In this document: positions 36,446-47,600 of the stretch, piece after piece
How the letters are laid out: the number at the start of each line of letters is the position of its first letter
Numbering within the stretch: position 1 is the stretch's first letter
Notes under the pieces: generated by a model
Databases searched by the model: none
What the model was told of the DNA's origin: nothing
Seen by the model: only the letters and a program-made list of their open reading frames with translations
Translations under genes and position numbers: made by a program
From: Epiperipatus broadwayi
Taxonomy: Eukaryota; Onychophora; Udeonychophora; Euonychophora; Peripatidae
NCBI GenBank assembly: GCA_028023455.1
Contig: JAQFVV010000349.1
Location: 343,501-407,500, forward strand
DNA: 64,000 nucleotides
Direction of reading: 5' to 3'

Positions 36446-38473
36446 TAAATAAAAAAAATTTAATATTATATAAATAAATATGAAAAATTCACAATTAAAA
36501 AACAGAATGTTAGGAACAACCTGGCCTGTTTGGTACACTTCAGAAACATACCCAGAAAAGTATTAATAAAGTTGAAATAGTAAAATTAAAATTTTTAAGT
36601 ATACCTGTTATATTTGATATATGAATTTGATAGCATTAAGGACAACTGCTTCATAAAAAAATTGCATGTATTAATGGTGGAATTATTTCTTTCACATAAA
36701 ATATGTTTCATAATAAAAAATACAGATTATTAAATATAAAGAATGGAATTATTTCCTTGCATAAAATTGTCATCATATAAATTACAGTTTAGTTAGATAC
36801 AGTTATTTATTTATAAAAACAAATTTAAATTTGTTGTTTTTTAATTTTTCATTAGTGAATTTAACAGCATTACAGTCAAATGTAGTAGTTTTTTTTTAAT
36901 TGTTTGTGAATTTGGCACATGTCAGCCTTATAGACAGACATTAACATGTAACACAAAAACGTTCACATGGAAACACATGACAGCCTTACGGACAAACATT
37001 CACATTAATTTTATATATATAAATAGTTTTATTTATTAAAATTGTTAGAGGTTATATAAAGTTTAATTTCAAATCTATTGCTGTTCTTTCTTGCATAGAA
37101 TTCTTATTCCTAATAATCATTTGAGGATATTATCAATACATTTATTTTAATGACTAAACTATTGCTAAAGGATATTAACAATAAAGAGGAGGATTATGTC
37201 AATTAAGTGTAATCACCATCTGTAGCTTTCACTTAGTGATGTGGAGTCTTGAGAATATTATAATCATATTTTTTATAAATTAAGTCACAAAGTTTTAATG
37301 TCTCTTAAACTGACAATCAGAAAAGTGATACTTGCAATTGATAGTAGTTGGAAAACATATCTCATGTAATTTAGAAGATGTCTTGATTATCAACAATTTA
37401 GAATTTACATAACTTTAATCCGAAAATTTTTTTGATGAAATAATTTGGAAGTGATTAACTTTATATATTTCTGATTTATATAATTAATGGCTTAGCACAT
37501 GTTCTTGACCAATAACTGAATTTGAATTAACTGCTTGTCTCGTTATAACTGACAGTTCACTATATGATTAGAGAAATATATATTTAAAGAAATAAGAAAT
37601 GTTTCAGTGACATATAAATATAGATCAAGATATGAATTAATGGCTATTATAATGCTGATGAGAGTCAGCAGAGGTCATTCCAGTACTTTCATAGAATTTA
37701 GATTAATTTTGTTTGTAGCTACAGTATTGTGAATAAAACTGGGTAAGTACATAAATGTCTGTATATATGTATGAGATGTGCGTATGTGTGTAAATTTATT
37801 TATTTAGATATGACATTTCTTTATAATTATGCAATAATGGATATCTACATTTACATCCATAATTTCAGATGCATGCATATTGATTCATATAGATAGGTTT
37901 ATATATATATTGATGTGTATGTTTACATATATATGTATGTGCATATATATATATGAATTTGTGTGAGGATATATTTTGAAAAAGCTGAATATGTAGTATA
38001 TCGATTTCTGAATAATAATGTGTATGTATGGGTTTGTGTATATATTGTACTATATATAGTTTTATGTTTATAATTTGTTATACAAAATAAATATATGCAT
38101 TTAAAAATATTAACTGGAATGCATTTTGTTTTTTTAAATTTATTTATTATTATTTAGACATTACACATTTACAATTTTATATATTTGTATTTACTTCTTG
38201 GTATGTTTATTTGTGTCAAACAATAATGTTTTATAAATAATAGTATATATAAAGTGATGTTATAGGACTAAGTGTAGAGAATTACAATAAAAGAGTAAAA
38301 ATTATTTCATTTAAGTTTGTAAAAATTGTTTTTATTAAGAGGTATTTAAATTATTTTTATAGTTAATATATTTGTTACATATTTGTTTATAAGACATCGA
38401 TTTTATTCATTTCTCTTTTTTTCTTCTTCTTTCTTCTCTGTTTTTATATATTTACATGCAATGTCTTTTTTAG
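36446..38473. other. AT-rich end of intron B-C
   Basis: No element recognised. Many TATATA and GTATGT runs. The last 60 bases form a strong pyrimidine tract (TTTTTTCTTCTTCTTTCTTC) before the exon C acceptor. Confidence 0.6.
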
Positions 38474-38565
38474 GCAACATGTGGGCTCAAGAATGGAATC
38501 CTATTTTTGATTTGTTAGAACCTTATAGTGGAAAAACTCCAATTGATGCTACGCCAAAAATTCAG
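38474..38565 (+). CDS. ACE: ACE-like peptidase, exon C (MWAQ exon)
   Basis: The exon completes Gly (G from exon B plus GC) and encodes NMWAQEWNPIFDLLEPY and DATPKIQ, matching the family DMWAQSWENIYDMVVPF. The Gln of WAQ aligns with Gln281 of human testis ACE, which binds the substrate's C-terminal carboxylate, so that binding function is retained. The acceptor is CTTTTTTAG and the donor is CAG|GTTAAA. The exon ends at phase 0. At 92 bases it is short. The region after VT/AT, usually M..QGW or QGY, is shorter here (see exon D). Confidence 0.94.
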
Positions 38566-39404
38566 GTTAAAAGAACAATTATAACAAGAAATACTGTATT
38601 TTAAATAAAACTGTACCAAGTGAAAAAGACTTTAAATAACCTGTCATAGGGATAGTTTTCTCAGTAGTCTCTTATAGAGAAACAATGAAGTAGGCAATAA
38701 AAAGTTTTAGTGATTCTTCCATTTTTTTTTTCTGGAGCTAAAACTAATGAGATAATAATTTACGAACTAATATTCAATGGATAGCTAGTTTGGTTAGCTG
38801 AAAGAAAAAATAGCAAATCTATTGATATTTTTTAGCTTTGCTGGGCATGAAATCAAATTCAGATCGTCTTATGAAATATGAGTTCTTTGTTATTGTATCA
38901 TGAAGCCCAGCAGAAAATCTAAACTAAAATGCATTTTATTAAAGTATTAGAATTTGAAATGTACTCTTAAAAATATCATATAAATTTATTATATAAAAAA
39001 TAAATAATTAGATCATTTATCACTTGAAAATTTATATGATGTTTAAGCACCAAAAATGTCAGAACTGAACTATGATCTTTACCTCTGAGTCTATCTCTTT
39101 AAACCACACAGAGCATGCAAGCTTATGTAAAAGCTGTAAGGTAATGTAGACTGTAAAAATCTCTTGCAAATACATTTTCAAATGGATTCCTGCTAAAATA
39201 ATTGTATTATATATATATATTGTGATGGTCCAGGTTTTCAACCAGAAGATGGGGTGCACATCTAACTATGGTCAGACCTAGGGTCTTCAGGTAGGATGCC
39301 AAGAATGGCACAATGAAGTAACTAACCAATGATCATGTCTACTTTCCATTATGATTGAATTTTTAAATTACAAAAAGCATTTTTATAATAAAAAAAAGTA
39401 AAAA

Positions 39405-39535
39405 GTGGTCTCAGAGGTGCATTAGATCAGGATTAAAAACTTCCCACTGATGAAGGCACTAAGTCAGAAACTAGCTTGGGGATATAGATGGGCAGAATTG
39501 GTTAGAGATTTAATAAGAACTAGCATCTATTGATT
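39405..39535. mobile_element. Family 1 arm, diverged fragment
   Basis: CACTGATGAAGGCACTAAGT, CAGAAACTAGCTTGGGGATA and CATCTATTGATTACT match the right arm of the 9268 and 13550 copies with many substitutions. The opposite arm and ends are not recognisable. Confidence 0.65.
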
Positions 39536-40403
39536 ACTTAAAATTACAGTAATAGATGAGATAATATAAATAATCTAATCTTGTGGTGACATTTTCTTAG
39601 GTAGCACTGAAGTTAATTTATGCTCTAAATTAAAATTTTAGAAAATTTATACAGAAAGTGTTTGAATTATTTTTTAGTTCATTTTGTATTAAAAAGTTTA
39701 TTTGTTGGGACACTTTATTTATAATGAATTGCTGCTTCATTTATAAAATTGCAAAAATACATTGGAGAAATAGGGGCAGTTTTTTTAAATTATTAGAAAT
39801 ATGAATTAAGTCATCTAAACTAACTATAAGCAATATGGCTGCCACATGCACTTTTTATGTCATTATTAAATAATCAAATAATATCTCTACATGTCAGTTT
39901 ACTTTTTATGATTTTTGAATGTACGTGGTCTGTGCTATTTTACTAGAAGTTAATCAGTTTTTCTCTTCCCTCATTTTCAATTTATTGACTCCATGATTAT
40001 TATCATTCAACTGTTGCCATTTTAATCAGTTTCACTATTCCCTAAATTATCATGTTTATTAATAGGTATATAGGATAATTCTATTAATATGAGATATAAT
40101 ACTGAATAATATATAAAAATAAGATATTTATATCAACATACATGTAGACATAGTTTACACTATTATCATATATTCGTTTTTCCAATATAAATGATATAAA
40201 CAAATAAAAAAAAAAGGTCCCATTTGCATGTAAGAATCATAAATCATCCAAAATTTACATCTCAAAAAATTAGAATAATTGATATTAATATGTTTAGAGT
40301 AGCACACTACTAGTATTATTTCCAATTAGAATTTTTAAAAATAATCTTAATAAAAATCAAAATTTCATAGTATAGAGATATGAGAGCTGGTAAATCAATT
40401 AAC

Positions 40404-40507
40404 TTTTTTTTCCCCATATGTCATAGCATCAGAGACGCAACAACCGTCTGCAAACAACTGCTTGCTTGCAAGACGCTGAGCTGACCTCTCGGCTAACAAC
40501 GCTTGAC
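40404..40507 (-). mobile_element. tRNA-derived SINE
   Basis: Poly-T, CCATATGTCATAGCATC..., AACTGCTTGCTTGCAAGACG, CTCGGCTAACAACGCTTGAC: the reverse complement of the SINE at 8171/41810. The B-box region is degraded (ACGCAACAACCGTC). Confidence 0.8.
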
Positions 40508-40780
40508 ATGTTGTGTATAATATTTAATATATATGTTTTTTAAAATTATTTTATCATTAATTAGTCTTAATATTGATTAAAATTGGTATTTCATGTAATT
40601 ATAATTTTGAATGATATTAATATTTAGAATAATCATCAAAATTAATAATTTGAGTGAAAGAATAATTTTCAATTAAAATATATTAATTTATCATGATGAA
40701 ATCAAAGATATGACTCACAAATTTAGATTCACATTAAATTGAGTTTTTTTTTTTGTTTTTTTTTTTAAAAAAAGATCTAC

Positions 40781-41051
40781 AATGTAAGTGTTAAGCATTT
40801 ATTTTATAACGTCTTGCGTGCGATTATAATTACGATAGAATGACAGCCTGATAAGCTAATTGCGCAGACGCTGTGAGAATGTTATTAATAAATGAATACC
40901 TTCGAACAACCACATGATATAGTATTTATATAAGAGTAAAAAGGAATCCTCTTATGTGGTTGTTCGAAGGTATTCATTTATTAATAACATTCTCACAGCG
41001 TCTGCGCAATTAGCTTAACAGGCTGTCATTCTATCGTAATGTAAGTGTTAA
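40781..41051. repeat. Foldback element flanked by a 14-bp direct repeat
   Basis: AATGTAAGTGTTAA occurs at 40781-40794 and 41038-41051. Inside, about 93 bases (ATTACGATAGAATGACAGCC ... GAATACCTTCGAACAACCAC) are mirrored almost perfectly, around a loop of about 30 bases. The left side has some 35 extra bases (GCATTTATTTTATAACGTC...) with no counterpart on the right. The arms are GC-richer than their surroundings and carry several CpGs. It is probably a young MITE-like insertion. Confidence 0.82.
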
Positions 41052-41365
41052 TAAAAGAATTATAATCTCATCCTGCAAGAAATTTGGTTACATAAAATAA
41101 ATTGCTTTATCCATACAAGTAAACATCATTAACCCAAACATCTCTAATTCAAAAACTTTTATCAGGATAGTATTACAAAGTATTGTTTTGATTTACTGTT
41201 TTAACTACTGCTATATAAAAATTTCCTACTGATGAAAATATAAGCATATTATCGTTATACTGTTATTAGTAAAATAAATTTATATCACTTGTATTTATAC
41301 CCAAACTAAAGAAGGTCAAATTAATGTTTTCCAGAAGACCCTCGATTTATAGTGGGGGGGTATAG

Positions 41366-41447
41366 TTTTTTTTCATATGTCAAATACATTGACTGGGAAG
41401 CGAACCCAGACCAGCTGCTTGGAAGGCAGCTATGCTAACCACTAGGG
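41366..41447 (-). mobile_element. tRNA-derived SINE, truncated, GGAAGGCAGC subfamily
   Basis: Poly-T, CATATGTCAAATACATTGAC, GGGAAGCGAACCCAG (B-box reversed), CTGCTTGGAAGGCAGCTATG, CTAACCACTAGGG. It shares the GGAAGGCAGCTATGC anticodon-arm version with 10043. The 5' end is missing a few bases. Confidence 0.83.
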
Positions 41448-41809
41448 GATTATAGTTGAAATTCAAAAAATTCACAAAACAGGTATTTCAGATTAATGAT
41501 AATCTACCTATATTTATAAAATGCATTTTTTTCATTGAGTATAATTTGTAATATGTTCTTAAAGTGTAAACACTTACACATAATCTAATAATAACTATCT
41601 TCTGTAGTATTCATGTATAAATTTACTTTATATCATTTTTGAACTTATATGCTCATTATTGACATTTGATTGCAGAAATTAATCAGTTTTTCCATACTTT
41701 CATTTTCAATTCAAAATTAAAATTTTCTATAGCATTCCAATCCTCCATTATCTCAACTCTTGCTCTTCTTTAGATGGTTCTGAAATTTCTTTATAAAATT
41801 ATCAAACTG

Positions 41810-41914
41810 CCAAGCGTTGGTGGTCGAGTAGTCAGCACAGCTGCCTTACAAGCAGTTGATCCAGGTTAGTGGGTTTGCTTCCCGGCCGATGCTATGACAC
41901 ATGGGGAAAAAAAA
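41810..41914 (+). mobile_element. tRNA-derived SINE, full-length
   Basis: CCAAGCGTTGGTGGTCGAGT, CAGCTGCCTTACAAGCAG, GGTTTGCTTCCC (B-box with one change), GGCCGATGCTATGACACATG, then G/A-rich tail. It lies about 190 bp before ACE exon D in sense orientation. Confidence 0.87.
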
Positions 41915-42105
41915 TATTAACCTTAACATGATTCAAGTTTATTAATAGGTATTCAAGATTACACTATTGCGATGAAAAGAGCTACAAACACACAATGAAT
42001 ATCGTATGAAGATAAGATGTTTATCTGTACATGTCTGCATATCTGTAAATGTATTTTACATTGTTATGTTGAATATCTAACATAATAATTATTAAATATT
42101 TGTAG

Positions 42106-42278
42106 GAAATGAGTGTGATGAACATGTTTAAAATGGCTGAAGAATTTTTTACATCTTTAGGACTTGAACCATTACCAGAATTGTTTTGGAAAAATAGTAT
42201 ACTTGAAAAGCCTCTACATCGAAATAATATCGTCTGCCATGCCTCAGCATGGGATTTTTTACTAGATGGTGATGTCAG
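42106..42278 (+). CDS. ACE: ACE-like peptidase, exon D (substrate-binding CHASAWDF exon)
   Basis: The exon encodes EMSVMNMFKMAEEFFTSLG, LEPLPELFW, SILEKPLHR and VCHASAWDF. The last equals the family motif whose His and Ala (353, 354 of human testis ACE) line the S1' side of the active site. Its Cys pairs with the Cys 18 residues later, in exon E (RIKMC), the expected spacing. The acceptor is AAATATTTGTAG and the donor is CAG|GTAATT. The exon ends after two bases (AG) of a codon. The linker with exon C lacks the usual QG(W/Y) pair: about two residues are missing relative to human. There are no stops. Confidence 0.95.
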
Positions 42279-43436
42279 GTAATTAATTTTATTGTAAAGC
42301 AAATATATTAACTTTTGGGTATTATTTATTAATAAAAAAATTTAAATTCATTATTCACAGAAGTGATGCATGAAATCTGTTATCAAAGTTGTACTTGAAT
42401 TAAACAAACATCTTGATGTTTATAGTTAAAAAATAAAGGCATACATACAATTTGTTAGAGTCTTTAAAATTTATATCAGAGTGTCCTTCATCTCAACTTC
42501 ACCATAGCAACTATACAGCACTGCAGAAAGTAGACCATCCTCATATTATATTGAAAATCGAAAGTGAAGGAAGTCTATTTAATAGCCAATAACAACAGCA
42601 CCATTAACAAAAGGGAGCCTTGCTTTACTCTCTCCAAAGCATGGAATACTTAGTAATTTGCATATTTGAAGATTTTATGTGAACATGTATATGGATTAAA
42701 AACATTATTTATCATGTATCATCAATTAATTAGCTATGATTATCGGCTTTAAACATTTCCCTGAAAGTGCTTAGCTATAAAGGATTTTAAGTTAAAGAAA
42801 GCTTCACTGGTTGATATGTATTTAAGATATTTACATTTATTATTTATTAATTACAGAGTAAAAATGATATATTTTCAATGGATCATTGCAGATCATTAAA
42901 TAATAATTTTACAATAATGTCAAGTAATGTTACTCATCATATTATCAAAAAGTAGTAAAAACATGAATTCATTCAACTTAGGATTTGATAATAAATATGC
43001 ACATGTAAAATTTAAAGTGAATTTAACAGAAACTAAAATAAATATTATTTTTATATTTCTAATGATTCAGAGAAAAATTCAAGGAAGACATATGCACAAG
43101 ATGCAATATATATATATAATATTAATCAAAGTCTGTATTCCTTTAATTTATATACATATTGCAAATAAACTGGACTTGCTCTGTGGCAGTAGTCACAATG
43201 TTAATGAAATTCTATGTTTGAAGGATCATTACCAGAACAGTCAAAGGGATTTGGCAGAACACATCATCATTAAGCATGCTCGTAGGTTCCTTGGGATCTG
43301 GCACTGTTGAACCAGAAGTTATTTGAGGTGGGTGCTGGGAGGAAGAAACAGATTACCCCCTCATCAATTGTCTTTAATGGGCAGTCATATATTGGAGATG
43401 CTATAATCCTGGTAATCTCCAAGTTACAAAGATAAG

Positions 43437-46400
43437 GGAGGACTGATTGTAGAGCTGAGTGCTGGGTGAATGATTCATTGGATCATGAAATCACTAGTCA
43501 AGCTATCCTTGAAAAGCTCAAATCATTCCCAGAGGGGGCTGACTCTGGTCCACATGTGATTCCCAAGTTCCTCCTGCTACACCTGAGTTATTTCATTGTA
43601 CCAATCATCTTGGGAGTCATCAATGAGCTGGCCACAGGGTGTAGGTCAGTTGAGAGAGTGTACCTGGTCTCGCTAGTACCCTTTCTAAAAAACATGGTTT
43701 GCCCTCTGAGCTCTCTAGTCTTTGGCCAATTTCTATGACACCTCTGGTCATCAAGATTGTTTAGTCACTTCTCAAAGACCATATTCAAAATAGAATTTAT
43801 CAAAACTTTCCTGCTGCCCAGTTCACAAGAAAAGAGCTGCCTACAACTAATGCTGTTTGTTTGTTTAAGAATGTGCTCGAGCATGTGAGGCATCATAGAG
43901 GTGCGAGGATGATCGCTGCCCAACTAGACATCAGGGCAGCATTTGACTTGGTGAGGATTGATCTGTGCATTGGGGTACTTAGGTGTTATATTGTCTCTGA
44001 GGCTCATTTTTCCATAATTGGAAAATCTTAGTAATAGAGAAATTCTGGTCACTTTTGATGGGAAGGTGGCCCCTGGGATTCATCCAGATTTCTCTATTCT
44101 GCAGAGTTCCCTGCTTAGTACTCTTTTTTTTACAGTGTTCATCAACCCACTACTCATCAGATTTGAGAGGAACCTGCCAGGTATTCATATTCCAAGCCTG
44201 TGAAGAGCAGTTAAGTGTCTTGCCTATATCAATGACATTATGGTGTTTCTTTTGTCAGAGAAATATATTCCTGGTCTCAAGAAGATCATGGACTGGTATT
44301 CTGAGAACTATAGCTTCAGCTTTAATTGGAAGAAGTCTTAGGCATGACAGTAATTGACTGGGAAGATGATTTCTAGTTTTTTGGCCATGCCACAGAATTT
44401 TCTTGGTTTTCCCCTTATGCTTTCTGCATGAGATATGAGAATTCAGGTTCAAAGAAAATTGCTTAAGGTAGTAAGAGCACAGCTGTTTCGATTTCAGGGA
44501 TTTATCTGTCATTAGTTGGAAAGGTGACATTACTTAATATGCTAGCATTCCTGAAGATAAATTATTTTATGCCAGTAATAGTGCCAACTAAAGGTTTTCT
44601 GGTGAAGGTTAATTCTCTTTGTTCTCAACTGCTCTGGAAGAAAAAGGTGTCACCATAATCCACAGAAGGATGTGCCAAGCCAAAAGGGTTGATGGTCTTG
44701 CCCTTCACTCTATCATTCTATATCAGAGATCCCATAATCTTTTGTTTGGGATGAAAGAGTGGTTTACATCAGCTGTTTTTCATTTTTTAATTCTGCCCAC
44801 TGACTCACCACCACCTATGCATAGGTCCCCACCTGTAAAACCACTGGCTTGACTAGAAAGGCTAGTTGCATTGGTTAAGGGGTGGGAATTGGAGTCAAAT
44901 TGCTGTCAGCCAAATTGAAATATTGGGATATATCCCAATTGCTTAACCCTACCACAGCTACTCCTCATGGCTTCTTGGGTCTTTTGAATGATCTGTTAAT
45001 CGAGGACTGATTGTAGAGCTGAGTGCACTAGTCAAGCTATCCTTGAAAAGCTCAAATCATTCCCAGAGGGGGCTGACTCTGGTCCACATGTGATTCCCAA
45101 GTTCCTCCTGCTACACCTGAGTTATTTCATTGTACCAATCATCTTGGGAGTCATCAATGAGCTGGCCACAGGGTGTAGGTCAGTTGAGAGAGTGTACCTG
45201 GTCTCGCTAGTACCCTTTCTAAAAAACATGGTTTGCCCTCTGAGCTCTCTAGTCTTTGGCCAATTTCTATGACACCTCTGGTCATCAAGATTGTTGAGTC
45301 ACTTCTCAAAGACCATATTCAAAATAGAATTTATCAAAACTTTCCTGCTGCCCAGTTCACAAGAAAAGAGCTGCCTACAACTAATGCTGTTTGTTTGTTT
45401 AAGAATGTGCTCGAGCATGTGAGGCATCATAGAGGTGCGAGGATGATCGCTGCCCAACTAGACATCAGGGCAGCATTTGACTTGGTGAGGATTGATCTGT
45501 GCATTGGGGTACTTAGGTGTTATATTGTCTCTGAGGCTCATTTTTCCATAATTGGAAAATCTTAGTAATAGAGAAATTCTGGTCACTTTTGATGGGAAGG
45601 TGGCCCCTGGGATTCATCCAGATTTCTCTATTCTGCAGAGTTCCCTGCTTAGTACTCTTTTGTTTACAGTGTTCATCAACCCACTACTCATCAGATTTGA
45701 GAGGAACCTGCCAGGTATTCATATTCCAAGCCTATGAAGAGCAGTTAAGTGTCTTGCCTATATCAATGACATTATGGTGTTTCTTTTGTCAGAGAAATAT
45801 ATTCCTGGTCTCAAGAAGATCATGGACTGGTATTCTGAGAACTATAGCTTCAGCTTTAATTGGAAGAAGTCTTAGGCATGACAGTAATTGACTGGGAAGA
45901 TGATTTCTAGTTTTTTGGCCATGCCACAGAATTTTCTTGGTTTTCCCCTTATGCTTTCTGCAAGAGATATGAGAATTCAGGTTCAAAGAAAATTGCTTAA
46001 GGTAGTAAGAGCACAGCTGTTTCGATTTCAGGAATTTATCTGTCATTAGTGGGAAAGGTGACATTACTTAATATGCTAGCATTCCTGAAGATAAATTATT
46101 TTATGCCAGTAATAGTGCCAACTGAAGGTTTTCTGGTGAAGGTTAATTCTCTTTGTTCTCAACTGCTCTGGAAGAAAAAGGTGTCACCATAAACCACAGA
46201 AGGATGTGCCAAGCCAAAAGGGTTGATGGTCTTGCCCTTCACTCTATCATTCTATATCAGAGATCCCATAATCTTTTGTTTGGGATGAAAGAGTGGTTTA
46301 CATCAGCTGTTTTTCATTTTTTAATTCTGCCCACTGACTCACCACCACCTATGCATAGGTCCCCACCTGTAAAACCACTGGCTTGACTAGAAAGGCTAGT

Positions 46401-46534
46401 TGCATTGGTTAAGGGGTGGGAATTGGAGTCAAATTGCTGTCAGCCAAATTGAAATATTGGGATATATCCCAATTGCTTAACCCTACCACAGCTACTCCTC
46501 ATGGCTTCTTGGGTCTTTTGAATGATCTGTTAAT
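43437..46534 (+). repeat. 1,534-bp tandem duplication inside the LINE
   Basis: Copy 1 is 43437-45000 and copy 2 is 45002-46534, offset 1,534 bases through most of their length. I count only about 8 substitutions plus about 30 bases (GGGTGAATGATTCATTGG...) present in copy 1 and absent from copy 2. One substitution (T43762 against G45296) makes a stop codon TAG in copy 1 where copy 2 has GAG. The near identity, against the strong decay of the LINE frame, shows the duplication is much younger than the insertion, or is an assembly artefact. Confidence 0.93.
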
Positions 46535-46835
46535 CAGGAAATTTAAATTCTGGATGCTAGAGAGATTTCTGGATTTCATTATAAAAGTAAATTTGACTGC
46601 ACTCCCCACCAATGAATTCTTAGTCATGAAGAGAGGCTTTGCCAAACTAAATCTGGTTTGCCAAATGTGCAGTCAAGAGAATGAATCAATGCCACATCTC
46701 TTCTTTGGTTGTGTGGTATTAAATAAATGCAGAGCAATACTCAATGGTTGGATCATATCCTATAAACAAAGGATTTTTTAACCTAAATGAATGCCAGAAA
46801 ACTGGAATCTTTGGAATAATTAGACTGTCAATCAA

Positions 46836-47304
46836 AACAGGCAAAACTCTCTACACATATTGCTTCTCAGTGCAAGCCAGAATAATCAATGGATGCCAGA
46901 AGGTTTGTGCATAAAATCCCCATCTAGTGCCTACTCATCCAATATCCTTAGACTATATCTGGCTTGTGTCCTTCATCAGTGAGGAACCTTGGATCTGAAA
47001 CACTGCACCTAGATCTTAGGATGTAATGCAATCCTCCAGCAGCCACCTTTTATCTGCACTTAACTACAAAACTATGACTTAAACTGGAAACACGTTCCAA
47101 GCTCATCAGCTTAAATAGTCATATAGGTCTGAACTCAGTTCAGTACCTATACAATTTGGTGTCTTTGATTCTTTAATAACCATAGCCATCACTATCCTAT
47201 TAGTCAGGATTGGTTTTAAGCCAACAAACATCACATGATCACCATTTCTTATGCTTGCTCTTAACTGTTATTAAAACAGGCAAAACTCTCTATATGTATT
47301 GCCA
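46836..47304. mobile_element. Family 1 composite, one-armed copy inserted in the LINE
   Basis: AAAACAGGCAAAACTCTCTA occurs in the same orientation at 46836 and 47274, bracketing a single family 1 arm (AATCAATGGATGCCAGAAGG ... TTAACTACAAAACTATGA) and, on the minus strand, the tRNA-like head (GGTCTGAACTCAGTTCAGTA, TTAATAACCATAGCCATCAC). The second arm is absent, unlike 9268 and 13550. The two direct copies could be a long target duplication or the ends of two elements. Confidence 0.7.
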
Positions 47305-47600
47305 TAAGGCAGAGTAGTCTGGACAATGAGATGCTATCTGATAATTTGGGAAGGGTAATAGTAATTTACATAATGAACTTTTGTGCAAGATCAAGGCTGT
47401 CAGAAAGAGGGATCATATGATTTTGCTGGAAAGAATCTACAATGATACCAGAAGCTTGTGGTTTTGCCAGAATAGTTTTTGCATCAGTGATGGGGGATTT
47501 CCTTAATGATTTGTCCAAGTCACTGTACACAAGCCATTAAGATGGCTTTAGCCATAGTTAGGTGTGCCCATTTTGGGCGATTGAGAGCCTAAATAGCTGA

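Larger units (their letters stand above)
17789..38473 (+). other. ACE intron B-C (20.7 kb), packed with mobile DNA
   Basis: Phase 1 intron (G|GTAGGA ... CTTTTTTAG|GC). It holds a SINE at 18074, LINE remnants at 19230-20235 (+), 21800-22120 (+) and 28480-29850 (-), telomere-like repeats at 23471, family 2 copies at 31495, 34204-34940 and 36070, and a foldback at 31745-32635. The other segments (18205-19225, 24105-27640, 29851-31490, 32640-34200, 34945-36060, 36445-38470) are AT-rich with nothing recognised. Confidence 0.85.
38566..42105 (+). other. ACE intron C-D (3.5 kb)
   Basis: Phase 0 intron (CAG|GTTAAA ... ATTTGTAG|GAA). It contains a diverged family 1 arm (39405-39535), a foldback with flanking direct repeats (40781-41051) and three SINEs (40404, 41366, 41810). 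The remainder is AT-rich. Confidence 0.85.
43150..47600 (+). mobile_element. Non-LTR retrotransposon (L1/Tx1-like) with internal tandem duplication and a nested insertion
   Basis: The reading frame is broken but recognisable. KLKSFPEGADSGPHVIPKFL and ERVYLVSLVPFLK correspond to reverse-transcriptase motifs 0-1. LWPISMTPLVIKIVESLLKD, AAQLDIRAAFDLVR (motif A), a YIND catalytic box (the first Asp of YxDD replaced by Asn) and SFSFNWKKS follow. After RT come a LCSQLLWKKKV segment, KLKYWDISQLLNP and CQMCSQENESMPHLFFGC (zinc knuckle). Bases 43437-45000 and 45001-46534 are tandem copies (separate entry). Family 1 sequence interrupts the 3' end at 46836-47304. The remaining LINE tail seems to resume at 47320-47600. 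It belongs to the same clade as 19230 and 28480. Confidence 0.82.

Noticed and set aside
42927-43310. 127-codon frame just before the LINE
   Set aside because: The first half is low-complexity intron sequence and the last part probably belongs to the LINE 5' edge; not a separate gene.
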